Positions 38,962 to 50,200 of a stretch of DNA of 64,000 bases are shown one piece after another. Both the position numbers and the translations under genes were made by a program. The stretch is from Stentor roeselii (Eukaryota > Ciliophora > Heterotrichea > Heterotrichida > Stentoridae): positions 1 to 64,000 of the forward strand of contig RSEH01000004.1 in NCBI GenBank assembly GCA_006503475.1. The letters are read 5' to 3'. The notes under the pieces were generated by a model. That model saw nothing but the letters and a program-made list of their open reading frames with translations, was not told the origin of the DNA and did not search any database. Each line of letters opens with the position of its first letter. Position 1 is the stretch's first letter.

Positions 38962-41202
38962 ATGAGTAAAAAGGTCGAAAGTGTTAAAGTCTCGGTCAGG
39001 TGCCGCCCACTCAGTTCGAGAGAAATTGCTGATAATCGTGAGTGCATTGTTAGAGTAGACACTCGAAAGTCAGAACTCGTAGTAAAAAATCCCAAAACCG
39101 AAGCAGCAGAGCCTCCAAAGACCTTCACATTTGACTTTACATACGGTCAAGATTCCCATCAAGAAACAATATATCGTGATACTGCTTATCCAATCGTTGA
39201 AAGCGTTTTAGAAGGCTACAACGGGACAATATTCGCCTATGGACAAACAGGCACAGGTAAGACTTTTACAATGGAAGGTTGCGAAGACCCTCCTGAGCAT
39301 CGAGGAATCCTTCCGCGAGCTTTCGAGCAGATTTTTTATGGCGTTGAAGAGCATCCTCAAACTCAGTTTCTGATTTGCGCGTCATTTTTAGAGATCTATA
39401 ATGAAGAAGTTCATGATTTGCTATCAAAAAACTCTAAAAATAAATTGGATATCAAAGAAAACTCGGATGGGGTCTTCTATGTTAAAGATTTGACTAGCAT
39501 GGTGGTGAAAAGTATTAATGAAATGAAAGAAGTCATGGAAGCTGGAAGAAAAAATAGACATGTGGGGGAGACGATGATGAACCGCGACTCATCTCGTTCC
39601 CACTGCATCTTCACCATAAAGGTAGAAACATCTGAAGTGGACAAGACCGGTATGAACCACTACAAAGCCGCGAAACTAAATCTAGTCGATTTGGCCGGTT
39701 CCGAGCGTCAAACAAAAACAGGTGCAACAGGTGATCGTTTAAAAGAAGCAACAAACATAAACAAGTCCCTTTTAACTCTAGGAAACGTGATCTCCGCTCT
39801 AGTCGACGGCGTTTCAACTCACGTCCCTTACCGAGACTCGAAGTTAACAAAACTTCTTCAAGACTCGCTGGGAGGCAACACGAAAACCGTCATGATCGCA
39901 AATATCGGTCCAGCTGACTGGAACTACGACGAAACAATCAGCACACTTCGATACGCGAATCGTGCGAAAAACATTCAAAACAAGCCAAAAATCAATGAAG
40001 ACCCGAAAGACGCTCTTCTCAGAGAGTTTCAAGAAGAAATTTCAAGACTCAGGGCACAACTTGAAAGCCAGGGCAAAGGACTCACTTTTGATCAGTCTTC
40101 AATGGGCGGGCAGATACTTGGAAAGCCAAAAATCGTAGAGGTTGAAAAAGTCATCAAAGTGGAAAACAAGGAAAAAATCGCTGAAATGGAAAAAAAACTC
40201 AGTCAAGAGACTGAAGAAATGAAAAATATCGTCGAAAGCAAGAAAAAACAAATCGAAACACAGAAAAATCTTGCTGAAGATGAAAAAAAAAGACTTCTCG
40301 ATGAGTTACAGAAAACAACTGAAGAACAGGAAAAAGAAAAAGAAAAACAATCTCAACTCATCAAGAAACTCAAGCAAATGGAAGAAAAGCTCATTCAAGG
40401 CTCTCAGATGATGGAAAACGCCGTCAGGCAGGAACAAGACCTGCAAAAGGCCAAAGCAGAACTAGAAATGCGTGCAAGGCAAGAAAAGCAAATGGAAAGA
40501 GAACTCAGGAAAAGAGCTGAGGAAAACTTAAATCTCGAGCAACGATTCAGCACACAACAAGAAGAAATAGAAGACAAAAACCGCAAATTAAAATCACTTT
40601 TTAACAGGTACCAGTCAGCAGCAGGTGAAATCCGCGACCTTCAACACGAGCTTCAACTTGAACGTCAAGACTTGATTGATGAGATCAGAATAATCACTCA
40701 ACAAGTGAAACTAAAAAATTTGATTTTAAGTTCTTTTGTCCCTCAGGAGAAAATTCTTGATATTGAAAGAATTGCTCGATGGGATGATGAAAATGAAGAA
40801 TGGGAATTACCGAAACTTGAAATTTCTGGAAATTCTCTTCGAGGGGTTAAGAAAGATGTGATTAAGAAGAAAGGAGCGAATAAAAAAGATATCGAGGAAT
40901 ATGATGGAATGGTTTCGCAGAAGGTTCAAAGTACTGTTCAAAGCATTTTGCAGGAGTATAACACTGAAGAAGTTATGCCTATTGATACCAACCCTGGAAT
41001 TTACTTTATTTATGGAGAAGATGGCCCTATGAGGGAGGAACATGATACCAAACAACAGAAACAAAAAAGAACGAAAACTGGAAAACGCCCTGGAACTGCG
41101 AGTAAGAAAGGAAAACGCCCTGCAAGTGCTCTTAAAGAACCGACGAAGCCAACCACTGAAAACTTCCCGAAGGCAAAAGGACTCGTGCCCAGTAGAGGCT
41201 AA
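38962..41202 (+). CDS. KIF3: Kinesin-2 motor (KIF3/FLA10 type)
   Basis: 746 residues. The N-terminal motor domain carries GQTGTGKTFTMEG (P-loop), NRDSSRSH (switch I) and LVDLAGSE (switch II), and the neck-side segment ANRAKNIQNKPKINEDPKDA is typical of kinesin-2. Residues about 345-590 are coiled coil, and the tail is basic (KKGKRPASALK). Kinesin-2 drives anterograde intraflagellar transport. Starts 23 bases after patatin, in a tataaatATG context. Confidence 0.95.
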   Translation: MSKKVESVKVSVRCRPLSSREIADNRECIVRVDTRKSELVVKNPKTEAAEPPKTFTFDFTYGQDSHQETIYRDTAYPIVESVLEGYNGTIFAYGQTGTGKTFTMEGCEDPPEHRGILPRAFEQIFYGVEEHPQTQFLICASFLEIYNEEVHDLLSKNSKNKLDIKENSDGVFYVKDLTSMVVKSINEMKEVMEAGRKNRHVGETMMNRDSSRSHCIFTIKVETSEVDKTGMNHYKAAKLNLVDLAGSERQTKTGATGDRLKEATNINKSLLTLGNVISALVDGVSTHVPYRDSKLTKLLQDSLGGNTKTVMIANIGPADWNYDETISTLRYANRAKNIQNKPKINEDPKDALLREFQEEISRLRAQLESQGKGLTFDQSSMGGQILGKPKIVEVEKVIKVENKEKIAEMEKKLSQETEEMKNIVESKKKQIETQKNLAEDEKKRLLDELQKTTEEQEKEKEKQSQLIKKLKQMEEKLIQGSQMMENAVRQEQDLQKAKAELEMRARQEKQMERELRKRAEENLNLEQRFSTQQEEIEDKNRKLKSLFNRYQSAAGEIRDLQHELQLERQDLIDEIRIITQQVKLKNLILSSFVPQEKILDIERIARWDDENEEWELPKLEISGNSLRGVKKDVIKKKGANKKDIEEYDGMVSQKVQSTVQSILQEYNTEEVMPIDTNPGIYFIYGEDGPMREEHDTKQQKQKRTKTGKRPGTASKKGKRPASALKEPTKPTTENFPKAKGLVPSRG

Positions 41203-41302
41203 TAGTTTATAACTAGTCTAGTAATCATTCCGAAATCTTCAAGAAATGTCCTATAATAAATCATAAACCATGAAAAAATAATAAAATCTTCAAATCTCTT
41301 AA

Positions 41303-42670
41303 CTACTTAAACCGCCTCTTCTTCTGCGGAATGTACTTCTTGCCTTTGTCCACCTTGTCACTTCCCTTCCTGAAATACTGCCACAAAATCGCTCCTCCAA
41401 TGGCGAAAACAATTCTAAAAATCTCTTACACTAAGAACCTGACATTTCCTAAGTCAAAAGGTGGAGCAGTTTTATAAGGAGAGACAACTTCATAAAGAAC
41501 CAAGGCCTTTTCACTGACAGCAGCGAAAAGTGCTCCTAAATTTTGAATTCTGTAACTTTCAAGCCATTTCCTCTGCCCATCAAGATTTCCAAGCCTTAAG
41601 ACCTGCCCATAGCTTCCAGCGATATAAAAGGAAGTATTTAAAAGGACAATATCTTGATTACCCCAAACAATGATGTAGTTTCGAGCGCAGGCAATACTTG
41701 AAAAGCCTGTCGTCAGCTTCTTGCTTCCAAGGACTGTTTAATTTTTACCTTTGCAGAAGACTTCATTGCCAAGAGAGTATTTTGTGTCTAGGGCGAACAA
41801 CGAGTCGTTGACCAGAGCGTAGACGATTGAAGAGGAACTCATTGTGTCGATGCAGATGTCGTGAACACGGCCTAAGTCCCCGCATATTGTGTTTGTTTCT
41901 AAAGTGTTTGCGTTTAATACACCTATTGTGGAGTCTGAGGAAAAAACTATTGTTTGGCCGAATCTTTCTAGGGATGTTATTGGACCTCCTTTATTTGAAC
42001 TTTGCTTTGATAAGGTACCGTTTAGCAGGTAGAGGTTTATTAAACCTTCCTTGTCACCTAACACCCAGAATTTTTTACCTGTTTTCACGTAGTGGATTAA
42101 ACTTGTTGGGTGCAGGGTTGGAATTTCGGTTGATTTTTCGGTTGTTAGGTTGAATGAAACTGATGATTCAACTCCTGCAGTAGCCCTAGGTTTATCCATA
42201 TCAAGTTTCAAAACAACAAAAGGTTTTCCAGGTGCGGCAACAGCGATTTTCATTTCATCATAATTTGCAGTAGTAGCCATGAGTTCAGGTGAAAATCCAA
42301 CATTGATCCTAGCAAGTATCCTTCCATTATTCTGAACGACTTCAACATTTCCATCTTCATATCCAATGACAAGTGCGACATTAACAGTATTAACACTATC
42401 CCTGAACTCTCCAATAGGCTTTAAAGTAAGATACTGTAAACTTCTAACATTCCTTTCAAACCCAAAAGACGCTCTAGGAATCAACTTGTTCATCTGCCAC
42501 TCTTCCAGTTCTAATCCCTGAGGATCAGAAGTCAATTCAGGTATCTTCGCATTATTTAACAGCATATCACGAGCAGCTGTTAATTTTTCCAGATTATTTT
42601 CCAAAAGTGCGATTTTTTCATCGATTTCAGAAAGTCCAGAAACAAGACAGGCCCATGCAAAGATGAACAT
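41303..42670 (-). CDS. Type I membrane protein with propeller-like lumenal domain
   Basis: Three exons (42670..41749, 41733..41430, 41414..41303) give 445 residues. An N-terminal signal peptide (FIFAWACLVSGLSEI) is followed by a short coil, then a beta-propeller-like region with repeats such as VALVIGYEDGNVEVV, FWVLGDKEGLINLYL and IVFSSDSTIGVL. The C-terminal membrane helix (FLVIVFAIGGAILWQYF) and a KKGKKYIPQKKRRFK-like basic tail are seen only after splicing both introns. The family is unknown; endomembrane location is likely. Confidence 0.82.
41415..41429 (-). other. 15-nt intron 2 of the membrane propeller gene
   Basis: GTAAGAGATTTTTAG on the minus strand. Removal joins GT|A and opens the C-terminal membrane helix. 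Position 10 is T, an exception to the A10 pattern. Confidence 0.85.
41734..41748 (-). other. 15-nt intron 1 of the membrane propeller gene
   Basis: GTAAAAATTAAACAG on the minus strand. It splits a G|TC codon and removes an in-frame TAA. A lies at position 10. Confidence 0.9.
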
Positions 42671-42702
42671 TATGAGAAAAAATTGAAAATAAAGTAAAAT
42701 GG

Positions 42703-43647
42703 TTAAATTAGTCTTCTCAAAGCAGGAAATTCTTGTCTTAAATTTTTGATTTGTCCTGTGACTGTAGGACTTGGACTAGTCCTGTGCTTTGTTGACGCTC
42801 GCCAAGGTTCTTGTTCTGAAGGCGTCTTTCTTTTGAGGACCGGTTGCGGGTTGGGCATGTGTTCTGGGTACCTGCCGATGTAGTCTCGACTCACACTGGT
42901 CGACTTGAATGGAAGGTCATGTTTAACAGCATTGACAGACACTGATCGTTTAGGAGGTCGTGCCTTGATATTATCTCCTCCATAAACACTTTCATCTTTA
43001 TTGAAAGTTGCACCTCCTTTATCCATGTTTTTAAAAGGTGCATCATGACTGGCAATTTTAATCTTCGGGCCTTTGGCTTTTTCCTTTCGCTCGTAAGGTT
43101 CAGGCATGTGCTCAGGGTACCCTCCTAGCAGGACCCCTGGGGTGTTAGCTCCTTTCTTCGCAGGTGACGTGTAAAAGTTTCTAGGGTCAGTCATCACTGC
43201 TCCGTCTTTGTCCCTTCTGTTTATCTTGACGAAGACCTCAGATGCCTGATGCTCGAAAAGACTCATTTCTTCCTTTACAGTCCCTGAAGGCTTCCATATC
43301 TCGTCGTGTTTTTTCTTCATAGCGTCCGCTCTTTCTTTGTCTGATTTGAAAGTATGCTTTTGACTTGTGTACTTCTCAGGCTTGTACTCTGGATGAGAAA
43401 AGAACACGTCAGGAGTTTTTCCTCGTTTTGAGTTGTTTGTTAAGAAATTTCGAGGAGCTGTTTCGACTAAACCGTCAGCGTTTTTACGGGATTTTGTTGA
43501 GGTGAAATAGGGACGGCTTGATACTGCTAAAGTTCCTGGGTAGGAGAAAAGACCGTATTTTTGGTTCTTTGAATCGAATTTTGACTCTTCGAAGAAAACT
43601 TTTCGGGAATGGTCTAAGTCGACCACTCGGCCTTTCGGTGAAGACAT
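42703..43647 (-). CDS. CFAP96: CFAP96/C4orf47-like ciliary protein
   Basis: 314 residues, hydrophilic and Lys/Pro-rich. A repeated motif [P-R-N-F-x-T..K-K/R-G] occurs: APRNFLTNNSKRGKTPDV and DPRNFYTSPAKKGANTPGV, resembling GKNLYTNPGKKGTGYGY of CFAP96. YPEHMP occurs twice, and DKERADAMKKKHDE parallels the AKLKYKKANEEHH helix. CFAP96 binds axonemal or basal-body microtubules. Sequence identity appears modest. Confidence 0.65.
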   Translation of the reverse strand: MSSPKGRVVDLDHSRKVFFEESKFDSKNQKYGLFSYPGTLAVSSRPYFTSTKSRKNADGLVETAPRNFLTNNSKRGKTPDVFFSHPEYKPEKYTSQKHTFKSDKERADAMKKKHDEIWKPSGTVKEEMSLFEHQASEVFVKINRRDKDGAVMTDPRNFYTSPAKKGANTPGVLLGGYPEHMPEPYERKEKAKGPKIKIASHDAPFKNMDKGGATFNKDESVYGGDNIKARPPKRSVSVNAVKHDLPFKSTSVSRDYIGRYPEHMPNPQPVLKRKTPSEQEPWRASTKHRTSPSPTVTGQIKNLRQEFPALRRLI

Positions 43648-44202
43648 TTTTATTTGGATTTTTTTTTGAAGTGGATTTTGATGGAGAAGAAGAGTAATGA
43701 GGTAAGGGAAGATGGGATAATGAGGTTAAATTTTTAGGGTGTTTTAGAAAATGTTGGTTTTTGAGGAAAATTTGATTAGTTTTAAGGGGAAAAAAGTATA
43801 TTATTAAGAAATTTTACTATCAGTGCAGGATGTATAAATTTTGTGATCTATATCTGTGTTAAATGATAATCCACCTATCCACATAACAGAAATAAAAATC
43901 TAATACCTAATATTTCCAAAACTTTTAAAACCAAACAAATTACCTGGAAAATCCTTATATCTTCAAGCCAAACATGAAAATCCTGATGATAAACTAAAAC
44001 CTTAGAAGATTAAACATCAAAATGTTCTTAAGCTGGTTTTATAAATCGGCTAAAAATTTATCTGACCTTTTTAAAATATCTAATAATTTCGGTTTCTGTT
44101 AGTAACCCGTTCCAAGTATCAAAACATCTAAAATCCAAAACCCTCTAAAAATTTACTTTAACCCAAAACAAAAAATTTTTAACCCGAATACATAACCAAT
44201 AA
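43648..44202. other. 555-bp divergent intergenic region
   Basis: The first 150 bp is G+T-rich on the plus strand and the last 250 bp is A+C-rich, matching the 5' flanks of the diverging genes. I see no RNA gene or convincing coding sequence. Confidence 0.4.
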
Positions 44203-47200
44203 ATGGTATTTTGCTTCATAAGCCTCCTATCACTAAGAAGTCTGCTAGTAAGTCCTTCAATCATAACTCCAGACTGCAGCAAAGGTCTTAAAGTCGGAGC
44301 CCTATGTTTTTCAGAGTGTCCATCAGGGTACTCCAGGTCAATATCATCATGTTCAGAGCCAACCATTGCTTATTTTTCACTAGAACCAAAAATTCCATCA
44401 AGCGAAAATCAACTACAAGAAGTCAGTCCTCTTTCAAATCCTTCTCTTTCAAGTCCTCCTCTTCCAACTAGTCGAGGTTATTTTTTTAAAAAATCATCTT
44501 TTTTAGAGTTTCTTGGCCCGAAGGTCTTTGCCTTTAAATTCACTCTAGTCCTTTACTTTCTGCCTTTTCACTCAGGGACCATCTTTGCGGACTCTTCGAA
44601 AAAATTTGAGGTAACTTTTGAAGAGCATTCAAAAATCAAGACGAGTTTATCTATGATAAAAAATCACTTCGTTCACGAAAGGACCTCGACTTGGATATTT
44701 TTTAGACTTCGGCTGGACTTAGAAAGTTTAGACACCCTGACTGTGATTGTTGAGAGCAATGAACTGAAAGATGATAAAACAATCAATGGGGAGTTCTTAA
44801 ATAAGCTTGAAACCTTTCATGGACTCAAATTTAGTTTAGGAGATTCTGAAAAGAGCTTCATAGGATTTATCTATCAAGCCAAAATTTTTAATTTCCTTTT
44901 GGAGTCGTTTGAGAGGCCACAGGTTGAAGAGTGTCCTGAAGCTGAGAATTTAGAGAAAAATTGTGAGACACTTTCTTGTATTGAGTCTTTTTGTGGACGT
45001 CACAAACGCAGACTTTTGGCATGTTTGAATCCTCCATCGTGTACTTTGAATGCAGCTTCTTGTCCGTTGTTTTTTACTTTGAACCAGAATAATGAGTGTG
45101 TTTTGCAAGATTCGAGTTCAAAACGTTTACTGATGTTCTTTTTTGATTCAAGCTTTTCTTCTGTTTCAGACCTGCCCCCGTCAACTTTTACTTTAGTTAA
45201 AGGCGGATCTTCTTCTACTCCTCAAGGTGGGTACAAGAGAGGAAAGTACTTTAATGGGTTTTCAGACTATTTTAAAAGTTTGACTTCTTTGGCTTTTCCT
45301 TTGAACTTTAGTCTTCATCTTTGGTTTAAGATTGATTCTGGAAGATTTGGCTCATTAGTCACTAAACCGGGTGTATCAAACGGAATAAACATTCTAGTTT
45401 CCCATGAAGGTATAACAATACTCCTAGATTACTGGGTAAAACTCAGCTACATAAATGTTTCTCCGAACTCCTGGACATACCTAGAAATAACAGTAACTGT
45501 TGAAAGCGCTACACTAACAAAACTAACCCTAAAAAAAGATTCAATCCAACAGGCAAAAGTAAGCAGACCCTTCTCCTTACAAGACAGTTCATCTCTACTT
45601 CAAATCGGTTTCTTACAAGGCAACTCATCAGTAAGTAACTCTTACTTCAAAGGGTGGTTATACATGTTTGCCCTACACGAAGCAAGTCTTTCATTCGACT
45701 TCGGTCAATTCAAAAGTCTAAATTCAGAAATGTGCAAATTTTCCGACAATATCGACAAAGACTGTCTAGTAAACTGCAAAAATTCTGAGTATTACGAAGA
45801 GTCATCAAATATCTGTCTTCTTTGCTCAAGTCCCTTCCTTCAATGTAAAAATCCTTCTGAGTGCTCGAAATGTCACGATATGAAATGTATTCATTGTGAT
45901 AGAACCTCCAATGGTCGCTGTCAGAAATGCCTGGGATATCTTGTTTCAGGTCATTGTTTTTCAACATGTCCCTTAATGTTCACAACAACTGGAAGTTCTT
46001 GCACGTTGACTTCTGGCTGGATGAGTCTTGCACTTGATGTGAACTCGACTAGCATTCAGTCAAGTCCAGCGGTTGTTACTTTGAATAGCTTATCTATTGA
46101 TTCTAAAGCACATTTTACCCCAGGCCGCGGGTATTTTTTTGTAAGAAACACGAGCTACTTGTCAAGTTCGGACTTTTACCTCGGCCTTGAGTACTCGATC
46201 AGTGTCTGGGCAAAACTTCTGAAAGGCAGTGTGTTTAAAGCTCATTTTAAAGACTCAGGGAATTCTCGAACAGGTCTTGAGCTGATTGGAGGTCAACTCA
46301 CATTTAAAACTGATGAAGAAGTGAGTCAAGTGGCAGTTTCAGTCCAGTTAAATGAGTGGACATTGTTCTGGTTTCGGTACTTTTCAAATAAAACAGAGCA
46401 AAGTCAAATAAATCCGAATGTTTTTTTTTATGATATTTCAGGAATTCCGGTATTTTTATATGAGGTCAGGATTGGAAATGTGGTGATTAAAAAAAGCAGT
46501 TTTTATGAGTTTAAAGTTCAGGATAACAGAACTTTGACTAGACTCGCTATTGAGACAGGAACAGATTCTTTGATGTTCTTGTACAGCTTTCGGTATGCTT
46601 CTCAATATCGCGTCGATGACCCTCTTGTCAGTGGACTTGCTGCTCAGACATGTCAGCCGAATTCTTCAATTTGTATGGACTGTCCGATGAACACCTTTGT
46701 GGAAAATAATTTTTGTATTTCTTGCTCAATGATTTGTGAATATTGTACAAGTCTCAGGTTTTGTCAAGTTTATCTTGATCAGCTTATTAAGAAAATTAAA
46801 AATTACTATTTTGATACTTGTCCTACTTTTTATAATGATGTGAATGGGGATTGTGTACTTGATCTTCAGTTTTCATTGAACTTTTTGTTTAGGTCCGTTA
46901 TGGGATTTGTTTCTGATTTGAATAGACCTCAGTACTTGTTGGAAAGCTTGTCGTTGCATGCCGGATCTAATATTGACTATCAGACTGACCCGATTCCTTC
47001 GAGGGATAGAGGAATTTACTTTGGTAAGTCAGCAAACACAACAATGACCTCAAACTTCAATCTAATAATATCTCCAGATTTCTATATGAGTATTTGGATC
47101 TCTCCAACTTCCTACTCCCAACTCTTAAGCAAATTCCCCTTCATGGAACTATCACTAACAAGCCAAGGTATTTCAATAAGCATCACAAACAAAAGCCTAG

Positions 47201-50200
47201 ACATTTACTCTTTATCAACATCAACGACCATTCAATTAAACACCTGGTCCTTCATCGGTCTAAACAACAATTTCGATGAATCATCCCAACAAAACCATTT
47301 AAAAATAATAATAAACAAGCAAGAATCCTTAACCCAAACTATCCAAGACATATACCAAGACAAGCCAGGTGCCTTCAACATCGGAAGTGGTTCATCAACT
47401 TACTTCCAAGGATGGATTTTCAAGTTTTCCTATAAATCAACCTTCCTTCAACTAAGCGAAGTCCTTTCATTCTTCGGTCCTTGCGTTTCATGTGATTGCC
47501 CAGCTGAAAGTGATTCCTGTCTTCCTTTATGCAAATTCAACGAATATTTAACTTTTGGAACTTGTGAAACTTGTGGAGAGTTCGAAGTCTGCAACTCAGC
47601 AGTTAGTGGAAATCTTTGTTTTAACTCTAACTGTCAAGATTGTGTTGGGTTTAATGATTGTGTGACTTGTGCAACGAGTAGCTGTGAGAATAAATGTTAT
47701 GAAGGTTGTTTTGATTGTTTTGGAATCTCTCCTCATGATTGTATTGGGTGTAAAACTGGTTTTTTTCAATACAAAAAAATCTGTCTTCCTGCGTGTCCTG
47801 ATTTAATGATTGTTTCTGGACAGTCTTGCATTGAACCAGCTGAACTGGACTTGGTTTACAGGTTTGATAACAATGTTACGACTGTCACTGACTCTAGGAA
47901 TCTTGTGGTCTTTCAGATTGCAAATCAAGCATTTGAGTATTATAGAGGATGGTGCACTGATTATGTTTCTAGTCAATCTGACTTGATACTTACACCTTTT
48001 CCGGCTTTTTGGATATGGGTGAAAATTACTGGATATGGAAAAATTTTGAAGAAAAAAGGAATTGATTTGAGTGAAGAATTTAGTCTTGATGTTCAAAATG
48101 GAAATGTTTTTGTTAGGTTTTTAGGAGTTGAGAGTGAGGCTCTGGTTCAGATTAATTGGGCTGGAGATGCTTTTAAATGGAGTCAGTTTGCTGTTCAGTT
48201 AGAGAAATCAGGAGTTAATACAACTGTGAAGTTAACTGTAGATGGAGTTTTTATTGATCAGAAGGTTGCCGGCTATGAATATCTAAATTCCAATCCTTCT
48301 CGTCATTTCGAACTAGGAACAGGAAGCCTAATGTTTTTATACGAATTTGGCTATTCTCTAAACCTAGCTTCCATTTTTTTCACATCAGAAGTTCAAGTAA
48401 ACTCAATCTGTGTCCATCCTTCAAGTTTCCCCACATGCCTCTGGGAGTGCAATATCCAAGACTACAGAGACAACAGCAACTTATGTAAACCCTGTCCAAT
48501 CCCATTAAAAACCTGCCGAAATTCCTTATATTCCGATTTCGTGACCTGCTACACCTATTTAAACGGAGCCTGCACCTTGACATGCCCTTCTTTCCATTCC
48601 AACATTTCATCAGTCTGCATTCCAAATTCTGAAAACTTTCTTGATTTTACCTTCAACCACCTGAACCCTCCAGTAAAAAGCTCTAATCTTTTAATTGACC
48701 TTTCAAGTGATTCAGGCCATACTTACCCTTACCTAGATCCAAGTGATCCTCAGCCAGTATATAAAAGAGGTTTTTTCTTCTCAAATTCTCATCTTTCAAG
48801 CACTTCTGTTCTTTCATTTTCTAATCAATTCAGCTTGGAGTTCTGGTTGAACCCTTTTGAAAACTCCATCCTTTTATCTCGAAGTTCACTCAGCCTTTCT
48901 TTAAGCACTCTTGGAGTAAGTCTTCATCTATCCTTGATGGACGGGTTGTCCTTTATCTGCACAACTGCCTCACCAATAAGACTATCGGTTTGGAGCTATT
49001 TGGCTTTAATTGTATCAGCAAATAGAATAGTCGACGTAACAATTTTCATCAACTTAATTTCATCTACTTTCAGTAAAAACTCAGGGTATTTTTTAGATAC
49101 TTCTGAAATTTTATCTATCGGGGAAGCTGGATTCTTTGGATTTCTCTTTCGATTTAAATACTCAGCGTTCAAAATACAACCTAATCTACTCTTGATAAAT
49201 GAAGGAAGACCTGATATACACAACTGTCCTTTTGGAACTTTTAATTTTACTGGAAGTTGTAAAGGCTGCCGAAGTTCATGCAACTGTAGAAGAGATACGG
49301 ACTGCTCGTTGTGTTTAGACCCGCTTTGCCTGGTTTGCAGTGACTATGGGAATATTTGTGATGTTTGTGTTGATTATGCGGAGTTTATCGATGATTTTCA
49401 AGAATGTCGCAAAGGTTCAACTCGATGCATGCAGACAAAGTATTACTTGAATGAATGTCCCACTTGCAATGAGAATTTTTTGAAAAATCATGATGGGACT
49501 TGTATGATGTTTTGTGGGTCTTTCGATAAAAATGTTGAAAATTCTTGTGTGAAGCAAGAGACTAGTATTATTTTCTTTACTTTTCAGAAAGTACAGAAGT
49601 ACTCGAAATTTGACTTTTTCATGACTTTCGGGGATTTTCCTTCGTCTAACCCGATGCTTCTTTATCAGCGAGGACTTTACTTCAACAAGTCTTATGCAGA
49701 GTTGAATAACTCTGTTGATCCTCTTCAATTGTCTAATACTCAAACATTTGACTTATATTTTTTTGTTTATAAAGACTCAGGCTGCGTGATTTCTTATTCA
49801 GATGACAAGACGAGACTGATTCAACTGAGTTTATCACCTGGCAAGATGAAATTGGAATATCTTTTAAACAATTCTTTCGATGCGACTTTTGTCTCTGTAT
49901 CACTTCCAGTGCAGCTTCTTAAGTGGATCAGGGTGTTTTGGACGGTAAAATTTGAATCACGTTTTCTTAATTTACATGTTTTTACATCTGCCGGGCAAAT
50001 TTTGATTAACTCGACTTTAAACTCGGTTGTTGAGCAACGACCTGTAGTGACTTTCACTCTTGGGTCTTTTAGAAAAAGTGAGTATTTTGGAGGGTTTTTG
50101 TATAGTATTTCGATTGATAATTATGTTAAAAGCTTTTTGAACTCTGGGAAAAGTTGTTCTTGTTCTTTTTGTACGGATTTTGGAGAATGTCTTGTGAGTT